Shown: positions 7,343 through 14,653 of the stretch, piece after piece
How the letters are laid out: each line of letters begins with the position of its first letter
How positions within the stretch are numbered: position 1 is the first letter of the stretch
Source: Novosphingobium naphthalenivorans NBRC 102051
GTDB taxonomy: Bacteria; Pseudomonadota; Alphaproteobacteria; Sphingomonadales; Sphingomonadaceae
Direction: 5' to 3'
Length of the DNA: 64,000 nucleotides
Assembly: GCF_001590985.1 (NCBI RefSeq)
Contig: NZ_BCTX01000006.1
Span: 43,643-107,642 of the forward strand
Position numbers and translations under genes: made by a program
The notes under the pieces: model-generated
What the model was told of the DNA's origin: nothing
Database searches by the model: none
Seen by the model: the letters and a program-made list of their open reading frames with translations, nothing else

Positions 7343-7888
7343 ATGTGGCTGCCGGAAGTTTCGCCGGCCACGCTGATCCTGGAACCGGCGCCAACCGGGT
7401 TCGAGGCCGCTTCATCCCTCGATCCCAGCGCCTTCGGTCCGGCGCTCGTCGAGCGCGCTGACGCCGATGGACGTGAACTGGTGATCGTCGACGGCTCGGA
7501 CGAACTCCATATCCGTTTGCAAGACGACCAAGCCACGCGACGGCCGGCCGTGCTTCTGCCGCTCGACAGTATGTTCGAGCTTCGGCTCGACGTCGCGCTA
7601 CGCTTCGCCCGCCGACTCGGCGGCCAGCGCATCAACTTTCTCCCGACCGCCCTGCGGCTCACGTCTTTCCAGAAACGGCGACTGATTCAACTCCTCCACG
7701 CCTTCGACGTTCACGATGCCGGCGGTGGCCCGCGCGACATCGCGGCGGAAGTACTCAGCTCCGACCACGCCCAGCTTCCCTCTGTCGAGTGGAAGGATTC
7801 CCACGCGCGGCGCAAAGCCAACCGCCTGATCCACGATTCGATCGCCCTAGTCGAAAGGGGCTATCTGAAGCTCCTGCGCGGTCTCTGA
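7343..7888 (+). CDS. DUF2285 domain protein (C-terminal partner of the DUF6499 segment)
   Basis: From ATG 7343 the frame gives 181 residues with a beta-rich middle and a C-terminal helical DUF2285 domain (about residues 105-181: FQKRRLIQLLHAFD ... HARRKANRLIHDSIALVERGYLKLL). The homologous region extends upstream of this ATG into the overlap with 7102-7311, so the true translation start may be a frameshift at 7306-7311. No good ribosome-binding site precedes 7343. DUF2285 proteins of these elements are annotated as transcriptional regulators; DNA binding is inferred. Confidence 0.65.
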   Translation: MWLPEVSPATLILEPAPTGFEAASSLDPSAFGPALVERADADGRELVIVDGSDELHIRLQDDQATRRPAVLLPLDSMFELRLDVALRFARRLGGQRINFLPTALRLTSFQKRRLIQLLHAFDVHDAGGGPRDIAAEVLSSDHAQLPSVEWKDSHARRKANRLIHDSIALVERGYLKLLRGL

Positions 7889-8101
7889 CGCGCGCCTCCA
7901 TCCATTTCCACGCATTGCTATCACCACACCGGCCATGAGCCACTGGCGTCGTCCGCGACGTTTCCGTTCGCCCCGTCGCAAACGGGGGGACACACGCCAA
8001 CGAAAATATTCGTCCACCCCCAACGCCTGAACTCTCCGCCACCGTCACCCCGACATGCCGCGACTTGGCCGCGGCGCTTCGAGGCAAGACGGAGGCACAT
8101 C

Positions 8102-8353
8102 ATGCCCGACAGGGCCGCGCAACTCGCCACGCGTTACGTCCGCACACATGAAGCGGCGCGCATCCTCGGCATCTCGCCGCGGACGCTGGAGAAATACCGC
8201 TGCCACGGTAGCGGCCCGACCTTCCGCAAGCTCGGCGGGCGTGTCGTCTACGCGATCGACGACCTCGAAGCTTGGGCCGACCAGGCCGCGTGCAGCTCGA
8301 CATCCGATCCCCGATACGTCGAGGCCCGCGCCGCCGGCCACGCGCATCGCTGA
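8102..8353 (+). CDS. Excisionase/AlpA-like helix-turn-helix protein
   Basis: An 83-residue MerR-like HTH_17 protein: TRYVRTHEAARILGISPRT is the helix-turn-helix, followed by the wing GPTFRKLGGRVVYAIDDLEAWA. Proteins of this family act as excisionase (recombination directionality factor) or small activators. GGAGG lies 8 bases before the ATG. It sits directly in front of repA, 14 bases away, where relatives usually place it. The exact role, excision against replication control, cannot be told from the sequence. Confidence 0.8.
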   Translation: MPDRAAQLATRYVRTHEAARILGISPRTLEKYRCHGSGPTFRKLGGRVVYAIDDLEAWADQAACSSTSDPRYVEARAAGHAHR

Positions 8354-8367
8354 AGCGGCGCTCGTCG

Positions 8368-9483
8368 ATGTCATCGCGCCGCCTCATCACAGCCAGCGAA
8401 CGGAGCAAGCTCGATCCGTTCATCGTCGCCACCGGCGACGCAAGTCCGCGCGACCAGCGCGACTTGATGGAGCGGCCGTTCTTCTCGCTCGCCAAAGCCA
8501 GGCGCACGGCGCCGATCCTATACGAAGCCGCCGGTGTTCGGGTCGAGGTCTACGCTGTGCCCGAGCATGGCATGGCGACCATCTGGGACGCCGATGTGCT
8601 GATCTGGGCGGCGAGCCAGATCGTCGAGGCCGAGAACCTCGGCTTCAAGACCTCGCGTTTCCTTCGCTTCACGCCCTACCAGCTCCTGACCGCGATCGGT
8701 CGGCAGACAGGCGCACGCGACTACAAGCTCCTGAAGGGCACGCTCGCCCGCCTGCAATCGACCGTCATCCGCACCACCATCCGCAACGGCGAACATTGGC
8801 GCCGTCACCAGTTCTCCTGGATCAATGAGTGGGAGGAATGCACGACGCGCGACGGTCGCGTCGAGGGCATGGAGTTCGTGCTCCCCGACTGGTTCTACCG
8901 CGGCGTCATCGACCGCTCGCTCGTGCTCGCCATCGACCCGGCCTACTTCCGGCTGACTGGCGGCATCGAGCGCTGGCTCTATCGCGTCGCGCGCAAACAC
9001 GCCGGTCGCCAGCCCAAAGGCTGGTTGTTCGAGATCGCGCATCTCCACGAGAAGTCCGGCAGCCTGGTGCGCGTCTCCGATTTCGCGCTCCAGATCCGCC
9101 GCATCGCCGCGCGCCAGCCGCTGCCCGGCTATCGCCTGCACATCGAGTGGCAGGGCCGCCGCGAGCTGCTGCGCATCCTGCCGGCCCACTTATCCACAGT
9201 CCCTGCGGATGGCGCTGTGGAAACGCTCGGGACTTCACACGCAAACGGTATCGAGACTCCGCACGCAGCCCTATCGGGACTTCGCACGCACGAACCGGAG
9301 CTAACGCTGTGGCCGGAAACCGCGATTCCGAGCCTTAACTTAGAGTCTAACTCAGAATCTAACTCTTGTAGTGGGCCTGCCCGATCTGCGGATAAGCGCG
9401 CCACCCCGGCTGAGCAGACCTCCGAACCATCAGCACGACAGCCTTCGCTGCCCTTCGGCCGCAAGCCGGGAGGGAAGAGATGA
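8368..9483 (+). CDS. repA: Replication initiator protein RepA
   Basis: The 371-residue protein has the RPA-type initiator layout: ERPFFSLAKARR near residue 35, FTPYQLLTAIGR, and winged-helix segments ending RRELLRILP near residue 275. The C-terminus from about residue 276 looks unstructured (Ser/Thr/Pro rich, repeats LESNSESNS) because the DNA there doubles as iterons and a DnaA box. ATG 8368 is preferred to the 8272 frame start, which overlaps the upstream HTH gene. The stop overlaps the parA start (ATGA at 9480), so repA and parA are translationally coupled. Confidence 0.85.
   Translation: MSSRRLITASERSKLDPFIVATGDASPRDQRDLMERPFFSLAKARRTAPILYEAAGVRVEVYAVPEHGMATIWDADVLIWAASQIVEAENLGFKTSRFLRFTPYQLLTAIGRQTGARDYKLLKGTLARLQSTVIRTTIRNGEHWRRHQFSWINEWEECTTRDGRVEGMEFVLPDWFYRGVIDRSLVLAIDPAYFRLTGGIERWLYRVARKHAGRQPKGWLFEIAHLHEKSGSLVRVSDFALQIRRIAARQPLPGYRLHIEWQGRRELLRILPAHLSTVPADGAVETLGTSHANGIETPHAALSGLRTHEPELTLWPETAIPSLNLESNSESNSCSGPARSADKRATPAEQTSEPSARQPSLPFGRKPGGKR
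9190..9366 (+). other. Likely replication origin (oriV) inside repA
   Basis: A perfect DnaA box TTATCCACA (9190-9198) is followed by three 16-base iterons at 9228-9243, 9252-9267 and 9275-9290. They follow the consensus CGRGACTYCRCACGCA and are spaced 24 and 23 bases apart. A locally A/T-rich stretch with repeated TCTAACTC (about 9333-9366) could be the unwinding element. All of it lies in the 3' part of repA. Confidence 0.65.
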
Positions 9484-10118
9484 TCGTCGCTCTGCTCAAC
9501 CAGAAAGGCGGCGTCGGCAAGACCACGCTTGCGCTTCATCTCGCCGGCGAGCTGGCGCTGCACGGCAAGCGCGTCACGCTGATCGATGCGGACCCCCAAG
9601 GCTCGGCACTCGATTGGTCGCAGCAGCGAGCGCGGGAGAACGTCTCGCGGCTGTTCGGCGTCGTTGGCCTCGCGCGCGACACGCTCCACCGCGAGGCGCC
9701 GGAGATCGCGCGCACCGCTGATCACGTCGTCATTGATGGGCCACCGCGCGTCGCGGGACTGATGCGCTCGGCGCTGCTCGCCGCCGATCTCGTGCTGATC
9801 CCGGTGCAACCATCACCCTTCGATGGTTGGGCCTCGGCCGAGATGCTGGGCCTGCTCCGCGAGGCCCGCATCTATCGCCCGCAGCTCGTCGCGCGCTTCG
9901 TCTTGAACCGCTGCGGCGCGCGCACGGTCATCGCCCGCGAAACGGCCGAGACGCTCGCCGATCACGACCCGCCGGTTCTCTCCACCACCGTCGGTCAGCG
10001 TGTCGTCTTCGCTGACGCCGCGCAATCCGGCCGGCTCGTGTTCGAGCTGGCCGAGCAGAGCGCAGCGGCGCGCGAGATCGCAGCGCTCGCCGCTGAAGTC
10101 GCGAGGATCATGCCATGA
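9480..10118 (+). CDS. parA: ParA-family partition ATPase
   Basis: The 212-residue protein begins with the deviant Walker A motif KGGVGKTT (residues 9-16), followed by LIDADPQGSALDW (Walker A') and VVIDGPP (Walker B). It is the short ParA type without an N-terminal HTH, which usually relies on a small DNA-binding partner; the RHH protein encoded next fits that. The start overlaps the repA stop and the stop overlaps the next start (ATGA at 10115), giving a tight operon. Confidence 0.9.
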   Translation: MIVALLNQKGGVGKTTLALHLAGELALHGKRVTLIDADPQGSALDWSQQRARENVSRLFGVVGLARDTLHREAPEIARTADHVVIDGPPRVAGLMRSALLAADLVLIPVQPSPFDGWASAEMLGLLREARIYRPQLVARFVLNRCGARTVIARETAETLADHDPPVLSTTVGQRVVFADAAQSGRLVFELAEQSAAAREIAALAAEVARIMP

Positions 10119-10369
10119 GCGCGGGTGGCGCCCGACGCGGCTTCGCCGCCCGGCCCGGCGACGCCGAGAGCTGGATCAAGGCGCCCAACGCATCGCGCCG
10201 TCGCGGCGATGAGCCCTCCGCCTTCACCGCGCGCCTGACGATCGACGTCACGCCGGCGCTGCGCGGCCGCATCAAGGTCGCCGCGTTCCAGCGCGGGATC
10301 ACCGTTGCCGACATGCTGCGCGACCTCTTCGCGCGCGAATTCCCAACCGATCCCGGAGAGAGTTCATGA
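10115..10369 (+). CDS. Ribbon-helix-helix partition partner (ParG/ParB-like)
   Basis: An 84-residue protein with a basic disordered N-terminus and a C-terminal ribbon-helix-helix: the strand FTARLTIDVTP then helices LRGRIKVAAF and TVADMLRDLFAREF. It overlaps parA by 4 bases and DUF2840 by 4 bases. Size, fold and place argue that it is the centromere-binding partner of ParA; the centromere itself was not identified. Confidence 0.75.
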   Translation: MSAGGARRGFAARPGDAESWIKAPNASRRRGDEPSAFTARLTIDVTPALRGRIKVAAFQRGITVADMLRDLFAREFPTDPGESS

Positions 10370-10884
10370 ACGACAACGAGCCGTCGCCGCCGCGCGTCGT
10401 GCCGTCATCGCATCGGCGCACAGTCGCACTCACCCATGTCGAACTGACCTGGATCGAGAAGAAGATCGAGCACTGGCTACGCTTCGGCCGACGTGCCGAG
10501 GAGAAGATCCTCGATCGCCGTCGCAGCATCTCGAGTTTCAAGCCCGGCAGCATCTTCGCGTTCGTGCGCTGGGCGTCGAACGACTACGGCACCGTCATCT
10601 CGCGCATGGACATCGTGCGCGCGGTCGAGCCCGGCGCACGTTTCCAGACGCTGCCCTTCGTGCGCCCCGGCGGCGAAATCCTGCTGCGCGTCGATAGCTG
10701 GCCGAAGGTCGAACGCGTGCTGCAGGCGATCGACTCCGTCGAGGCGCTCGACATCGATCCCGCCGACGCCGCGCCGGAATACTGGCGCCACCTCAACAAC
10801 CGTCTCGCCGCCGGCCATGAGCCGCGCCCTTACACGCGCGATCAGCACGCCGCCTGGCTCAAGCGTCGGAGCGTCACACCATGA
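10366..10884 (+). CDS. DUF2840 domain protein
   Basis: The 172-residue protein carries the DUF2840 core: LTHVELTWIEKKIEHWLRFG, FAFVRWASNDYGT, and GGEILLRVDSWPKVERVL. This family occurs between parA and traF in alphaproteobacterial ICEs and its biochemical role is unknown. It overlaps its neighbours by 4 bases on both sides, so it is in the repA-parA-traF operon. Confidence 0.85.
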   Translation: MNDNEPSPPRVVPSSHRRTVALTHVELTWIEKKIEHWLRFGRRAEEKILDRRRSISSFKPGSIFAFVRWASNDYGTVISRMDIVRAVEPGARFQTLPFVRPGGEILLRVDSWPKVERVLQAIDSVEALDIDPADAAPEYWRHLNNRLAAGHEPRPYTRDQHAAWLKRRSVTP

Positions 10885-11426
10885 CCCGCTTCGGCTACGT
10901 CATGACGACGTATTTCGCCATGCTCGTCTTCATCGGCTTGGCCTTCGGCCATCCGGCGCCGCGCCTTATCTGGAACGCCACGGCGAGCACGCCGACCGGG
11001 CTTTATGTGCTCCGGCCGGCCGGACAGCTTCACGCACTTGAGCTCGTCGCCGTGCGCGCTCCCGAACCGATTGCCAGCTATCTGGCCGATGGCGGCTTCC
11101 TGCCCAAGGGCGTGCCGCTGCTGAAGCATGTGATGGCGCTGCCGGGGCAGACTGTGTGCCGCACAGGCGACGCCATCACCGTCGATCGCGTCTCCGTTGG
11201 CGCGGCGCGTGAGCGCGATCACCTCGGCCGTCCGCTGCCGCGTTGGAGCGGTTGTCACACGCTCGGCCCCAGCGAAGTCTTCCTCATGAACCCGACCGTC
11301 CCAGACAGCCTGGATGGACGCTATTTCGGCCCGCTTCCCACCACCGCGATTGTCGCCCGCGCGGTCCCCTTGTGGACCGACGAGGCCGGTGACGGCCGCT
11401 TCATGTGGCGCGCCACCACCGATTGA
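10881..11426 (+). CDS. traF: Conjugative transfer signal peptidase TraF (S26 family)
   Basis: The 181-residue protein has one N-terminal membrane helix (about residues 8-24), then the S26 serine in ASTPTGLY (Ser36) and the catalytic lysine in LLKHVMALPG (Lys82). A C-terminal GPLPTTAIVARAVPLW segment matches the family. RP4 TraF processes and cyclises the TrbC pilin; TrbC here is encoded at 18277. The start overlaps the DUF2840 stop. Confidence 0.9.
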   Translation: MTRFGYVMTTYFAMLVFIGLAFGHPAPRLIWNATASTPTGLYVLRPAGQLHALELVAVRAPEPIASYLADGGFLPKGVPLLKHVMALPGQTVCRTGDAITVDRVSVGAARERDHLGRPLPRWSGCHTLGPSEVFLMNPTVPDSLDGRYFGPLPTTAIVARAVPLWTDEAGDGRFMWRATTD

Positions 11427-11461
11427 CCCGCTTCTTAACCCGCCAACAATGGAGGTTTCCC

Positions 11462-11797
11462 ATGGCGCAGATTGGTCAGTTCACCCGCGACAAGACCGGG
11501 TTCACCGGACGTATCCAGACGCTCTTCTTCTACCGTGATCTCTCCCTCGTTCCGGCCGAATCCTCCGATGCCGAGAACGCGCCCGACTACCGCATTCACA
11601 TAGGCGGCGGCGACGGCCCGGAGATCGGCGCGGGCTGGAAGCGCACCGGCGAGAAGGCTGGCGAGTACGTTTCACTCGTCATCGATGATCCCGCGCTCGC
11701 CCAGCCGATCCGCGCCAATCTCTTCCAGTCGGGCGACGACAAGTCCGTCTGGGTGCTGAACTGGAACCGTCCACCGAAGCGCGGCGATCGGAGTTGA
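11462..11797 (+). CDS. DUF736 family protein (second copy)
   Basis: The 111-residue paralogue of the 5547-5870 product has IGQFTRDKTGFTGRIQTL, an internal IGAGWKRTGEKAGEYVSLVIDDP segment and a final LNWNRP. It lacks the structured leader of the first copy; a plain AATGGAGG site precedes its ATG. Four bases separate it from the lytic transglycosylase gene. Function is unknown. Confidence 0.88.
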   Translation: MAQIGQFTRDKTGFTGRIQTLFFYRDLSLVPAESSDAENAPDYRIHIGGGDGPEIGAGWKRTGEKAGEYVSLVIDDPALAQPIRANLFQSGDDKSVWVLNWNRPPKRGDRS

Positions 11798-11801
11798 TCG
11801 C

Positions 11802-12518
11802 ATGCAGCGCGCGCTTCTTCTGCTCGCCAGCATGACGGCGCTCAGCATGCCCACCGTCGCCGTCCATGCTCAGGCGGCGCCCATCGCGCTGCAGGCTTCG
11901 GGCGATTCCTACGCCGCTCTCGTGGCCGAAGCCGCGCAACGCTTCGCCATCCCAGCGGCGTGGATTCGGGCGATCATGCGCGTCGAGAGCCGTGATGATC
12001 GCCGTGCCGTCTCACCGAAAGGTGCGATGGGGTTGATGCAGCTCATGCCCGAGACATGGGCAGCGCTGCGCGCTCGATACGGCCTCGGCCGCGACGCGTT
12101 CGATCCGCATGACAATATCCTGGCGGGCGCGGCTTTCCTGCGCGAGATGTATGACCGCTACGGCTCGCCGGGGTTCCTCGCGGCGTATAATGCGGGGCCC
12201 GGGCGATACGAGGACTATCGCGACCGGCATCGTCCGTTGCCGCCGGAAACCGTCGCTTACGTCGCGGCGCTTGTCCCTTTTGTCGGGGACGGCGCGACCG
12301 ATGGGCCTGTCCTCGTGGCGGCCTCCGATCCGTCGTCCTGGACACAAGCGCCGCTCTTCATCATGCGATCGGCAAGCGCTGAACCGGCCGATCACGCGAC
12401 ATCCAAACAGCCGACGAGCGATGCGCCGGCCGTCGTCGCTTTGCGCGACCTGTCGGCCATCGCCCCGCAATCCGACGGCCTGTTCGTCCACGTTTCCGCA
12501 GCGGGGCCAAAGCCGTGA
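11802..12518 (+). CDS. Lytic transglycosylase (VirB1/TrbN-like)
   Basis: The 238-residue exported protein has a signal peptide (about residues 1-23, ending VHAQA). A Slt-type domain follows, with the catalytic Glu62 in RAIMRVESRDDRR, GAMGLMQLMP, and the AYNAGPGRYEDY motif. It would open peptidoglycan for the transfer apparatus. The C-terminal 70 residues are low-complexity. It follows DUF736 and precedes the probable oriT. Confidence 0.88.
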   Translation: MQRALLLLASMTALSMPTVAVHAQAAPIALQASGDSYAALVAEAAQRFAIPAAWIRAIMRVESRDDRRAVSPKGAMGLMQLMPETWAALRARYGLGRDAFDPHDNILAGAAFLREMYDRYGSPGFLAAYNAGPGRYEDYRDRHRPLPPETVAYVAALVPFVGDGATDGPVLVAASDPSSWTQAPLFIMRSASAEPADHATSKQPTSDAPAVVALRDLSAIAPQSDGLFVHVSAAGPKP

Positions 12519-12872
12519 TCGCGCTATTTCCCTGCCGCCCTTCGGCAGTTTTGTCTCGGTCAACTCTCGCTTTCCCGAGCGGCGCGACGGCTTCCAATGA
12601 ATCAACAGACTGCATCGCAGGTCTCGGGCACGTTTTCGCAGGCGAGCGCGGCGCGGCGTGCTCCCGGGAAGAAGGAAGGGCGATCAGGGGAGAAGTGCAG
12701 GAACCGACCGACAGAGGGCGAGATAAAAGGCCGCAAGGTGCGGCTCGGTCGGTCGGTTGTTTTTATTGGGATTTTTCAGCGATCCGGCAATGTGCGGCCC
12801 TGGGGCGCAAGGTGCGCTTGACCCGCAACGCTTTGCCGGACCTGACTTTTCCGCACATTGCCGAGGCTGGCG
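12519..12872 (+). other. Probable origin of transfer (oriT) region
   Basis: This gene-free stretch holds nested inverted repeats. They are an 11-bp pair AACCGACCGAC (12702-12712) with 12748-12758, and a 13-bp pair CGGCAATGTGCGG (12785-12797) with 12851-12863. Two small hairpins share the core GCAAGGTGCG (12731-12743 and 12805-12817). The second pair ends 9 bases before the relaxase ATG. A T-rich run (GTTTTTATTGGGATTTTTC) lies between them. The core followed by CTTGACC resembles the nic region of Q-type oriTs (AAGTGCGCCCTT-like); that parallel is inference. Confidence 0.6.
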
Positions 12873-14612
12873 ATGGCTGAAGAGAATGACTTCCAGCCCC
12901 GACCAGGCCGCATCCGCTCTTCGCGGAGCCAACGGGTCAAGCCCTTCATCGCCCAGGCGCTCGCCGCCGCCCAGCGTGCCGGCGGCGGCGTGTCGCGGCA
13001 GGGCATGCTCAGAACTGGGAAGCGCTCGACCTTCGGCCGCGGCCGGGTCGCTAGCGTGCAGGCGAACCGTCTGCTCACCGGCCGCTCGCGTCTGGTGACG
13101 ATCAAAACCCGCGTCGTCCGTCATACGGCGAGATCAGCGCCGCTCTCGGCCCACCTTGGCTATCTCCGGCGCGAGGGCGTCACCCGGGACGGGGAGAAGG
13201 CGAGGCTGTTCGGACCGGAGACGGAGGATGCCGATCCCAAGGCCTTCGCCGAGCGCTCTCAGGATGATCGCCACCATTTCCGATTCATCGTCTCACCCGA
13301 GGATGCCGCCGAGCTGTCCGACCTCAGGGGTTACGCCCGTGAGTTGGTCGGGCAGATAGAGAAGGATCTGGGGACCAAGCTCGATTGGGTGGGCGTCGAT
13401 CACTGGAACACCCAGCATCCCCACGTCCACATCATCGTGCGCGGCGTCGCCGACGACGGCCAGGACCTCGTCATCTCGCGCGACTACGTCAAGGAGGGCA
13501 TGCGTGCCCGTGCCCAGGATCTGGTCACCCAGGAACTTGGGCCGCGCACAGATCTCGACATCCGCCGCGCGCTCGAGCGCCAGGTCGATGCCGAGCGCTG
13601 GACTCAGCTCGACCGGCAGCTCGTCCGGGATGCCGATCAGCACTGCGTCATCGACGTCGCGCCGGACGCGGGACGCCAGCCTGATCCACTCGAAGCGCTC
13701 AAGGTCGGGCGATTGCGGCGTCTGGAGAGTCTCGGTCTCGCGCACCAGCTCGGGCCGGGCCAATGGACGATGGACGCGGCCGCCGAGACGATCTTGCGCG
13801 AGCTCGGCGAGCGCGGCGACATCATCAAGCGCATCCACCGCAGCCTGACCGAGCGCGGCATTGAGCGGGCCGCCGCAAGCTACGTCCTCGCTGGCGAGAG
13901 CCTGGACGTTCCGGTCATCGGCCGCCTGGTCGATCGCGGTCTCGACGATGAGCTGAAGGGTACGGCCTACGCTGTCGTCGACGGTGTCGACGGGCGGACC
14001 CACCACATCAAGCTTGCCGATCTCGACGCCGCCGGCGACAGCACACCAGGCTCGATCGTCGAGTTGCGCAAATTCGACGACGCGCAAGGCCGGCGTCGCG
14101 TCGCCATTGCGGTGCGTTCCGACCTCGCCATCGAGGACCAGGTGACGGCGAGCGGCGCAACCTGGCTCGATCGCCAGGCAGTCGCGCGCGATCCGGTGGC
14201 GCTCGGCCAAGCCGGCTTCGGCGCCGAGGTCCGCGAGGCGATGGATCGCCGGGCGGACCAGCTCATCGAGCAGGGCCTTGCCGACAGACAGGCGCGGGGG
14301 ATCGTGTTCGCCTCCGGCCTGATCGGAACGCTTCGACGGCGGGAGGTGGAGGCGTTGGGCGAGCGGCTCGCCGCCGAAACCGGCCAGCCGTTCAACGGCG
14401 CGGCGACCGGCGAGTATGTCGCCGGGACCTATCGGCAGCGCTTCGCGCTCGCCTCCGGCCGCTTCGCCATGATCGACGACGGCTTGGGCTTCCAGCTCGT
14501 GCCCTGGACGCCCTCCCTCGAAAAGCAGCTCGGCCGCCACGTCTCCGGCGTCACCCGCGCCGATGGCGGAATCGACTGGGGCTTCGGCCGCAACCGGGGG
14601 CTCGGCCTGTGA
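12873..14612 (+). CDS. Relaxase/mobilisation nuclease (DUF3363, VirD2-like)
   Basis: The 579-residue protein has the HUH histidine triad in HWNTQHPHVHIIVRG (residues 177-191; His182, His184 and His186) and a probable catalytic tyrosine in HLGYLRREG (Tyr97). The C-terminal half is the DUF3363 region typical of alphaproteobacterial ICE relaxases. It would nick oriT and pilot the strand. ATG 12873 follows GAGG; a TTG at 12858 is in frame but lies inside the inverted repeat. The stop overlaps a possible GTG of traG. Confidence 0.9.
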   Translation: MAEENDFQPRPGRIRSSRSQRVKPFIAQALAAAQRAGGGVSRQGMLRTGKRSTFGRGRVASVQANRLLTGRSRLVTIKTRVVRHTARSAPLSAHLGYLRREGVTRDGEKARLFGPETEDADPKAFAERSQDDRHHFRFIVSPEDAAELSDLRGYARELVGQIEKDLGTKLDWVGVDHWNTQHPHVHIIVRGVADDGQDLVISRDYVKEGMRARAQDLVTQELGPRTDLDIRRALERQVDAERWTQLDRQLVRDADQHCVIDVAPDAGRQPDPLEALKVGRLRRLESLGLAHQLGPGQWTMDAAAETILRELGERGDIIKRIHRSLTERGIERAAASYVLAGESLDVPVIGRLVDRGLDDELKGTAYAVVDGVDGRTHHIKLADLDAAGDSTPGSIVELRKFDDAQGRRRVAIAVRSDLAIEDQVTASGATWLDRQAVARDPVALGQAGFGAEVREAMDRRADQLIEQGLADRQARGIVFASGLIGTLRRREVEALGERLAAETGQPFNGAATGEYVAGTYRQRFALASGRFAMIDDGLGFQLVPWTPSLEKQLGRHVSGVTRADGGIDWGFGRNRGLGL

Positions 14613-14653
14613 ACAATCCCTCCAATCATCGACCTCAAGAAAGGACGTCGTCT

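Noticed and set aside
12515..12880. 121-residue frame after the lytic transglycosylase
   Set aside because: It covers the nested inverted repeats of the probable oriT and shows no protein-like pattern.
13293..14540. 415-residue open frame on the minus strand
   Set aside because: Lies fully inside the relaxase gene on the other strand, whose HUH motif is intact.
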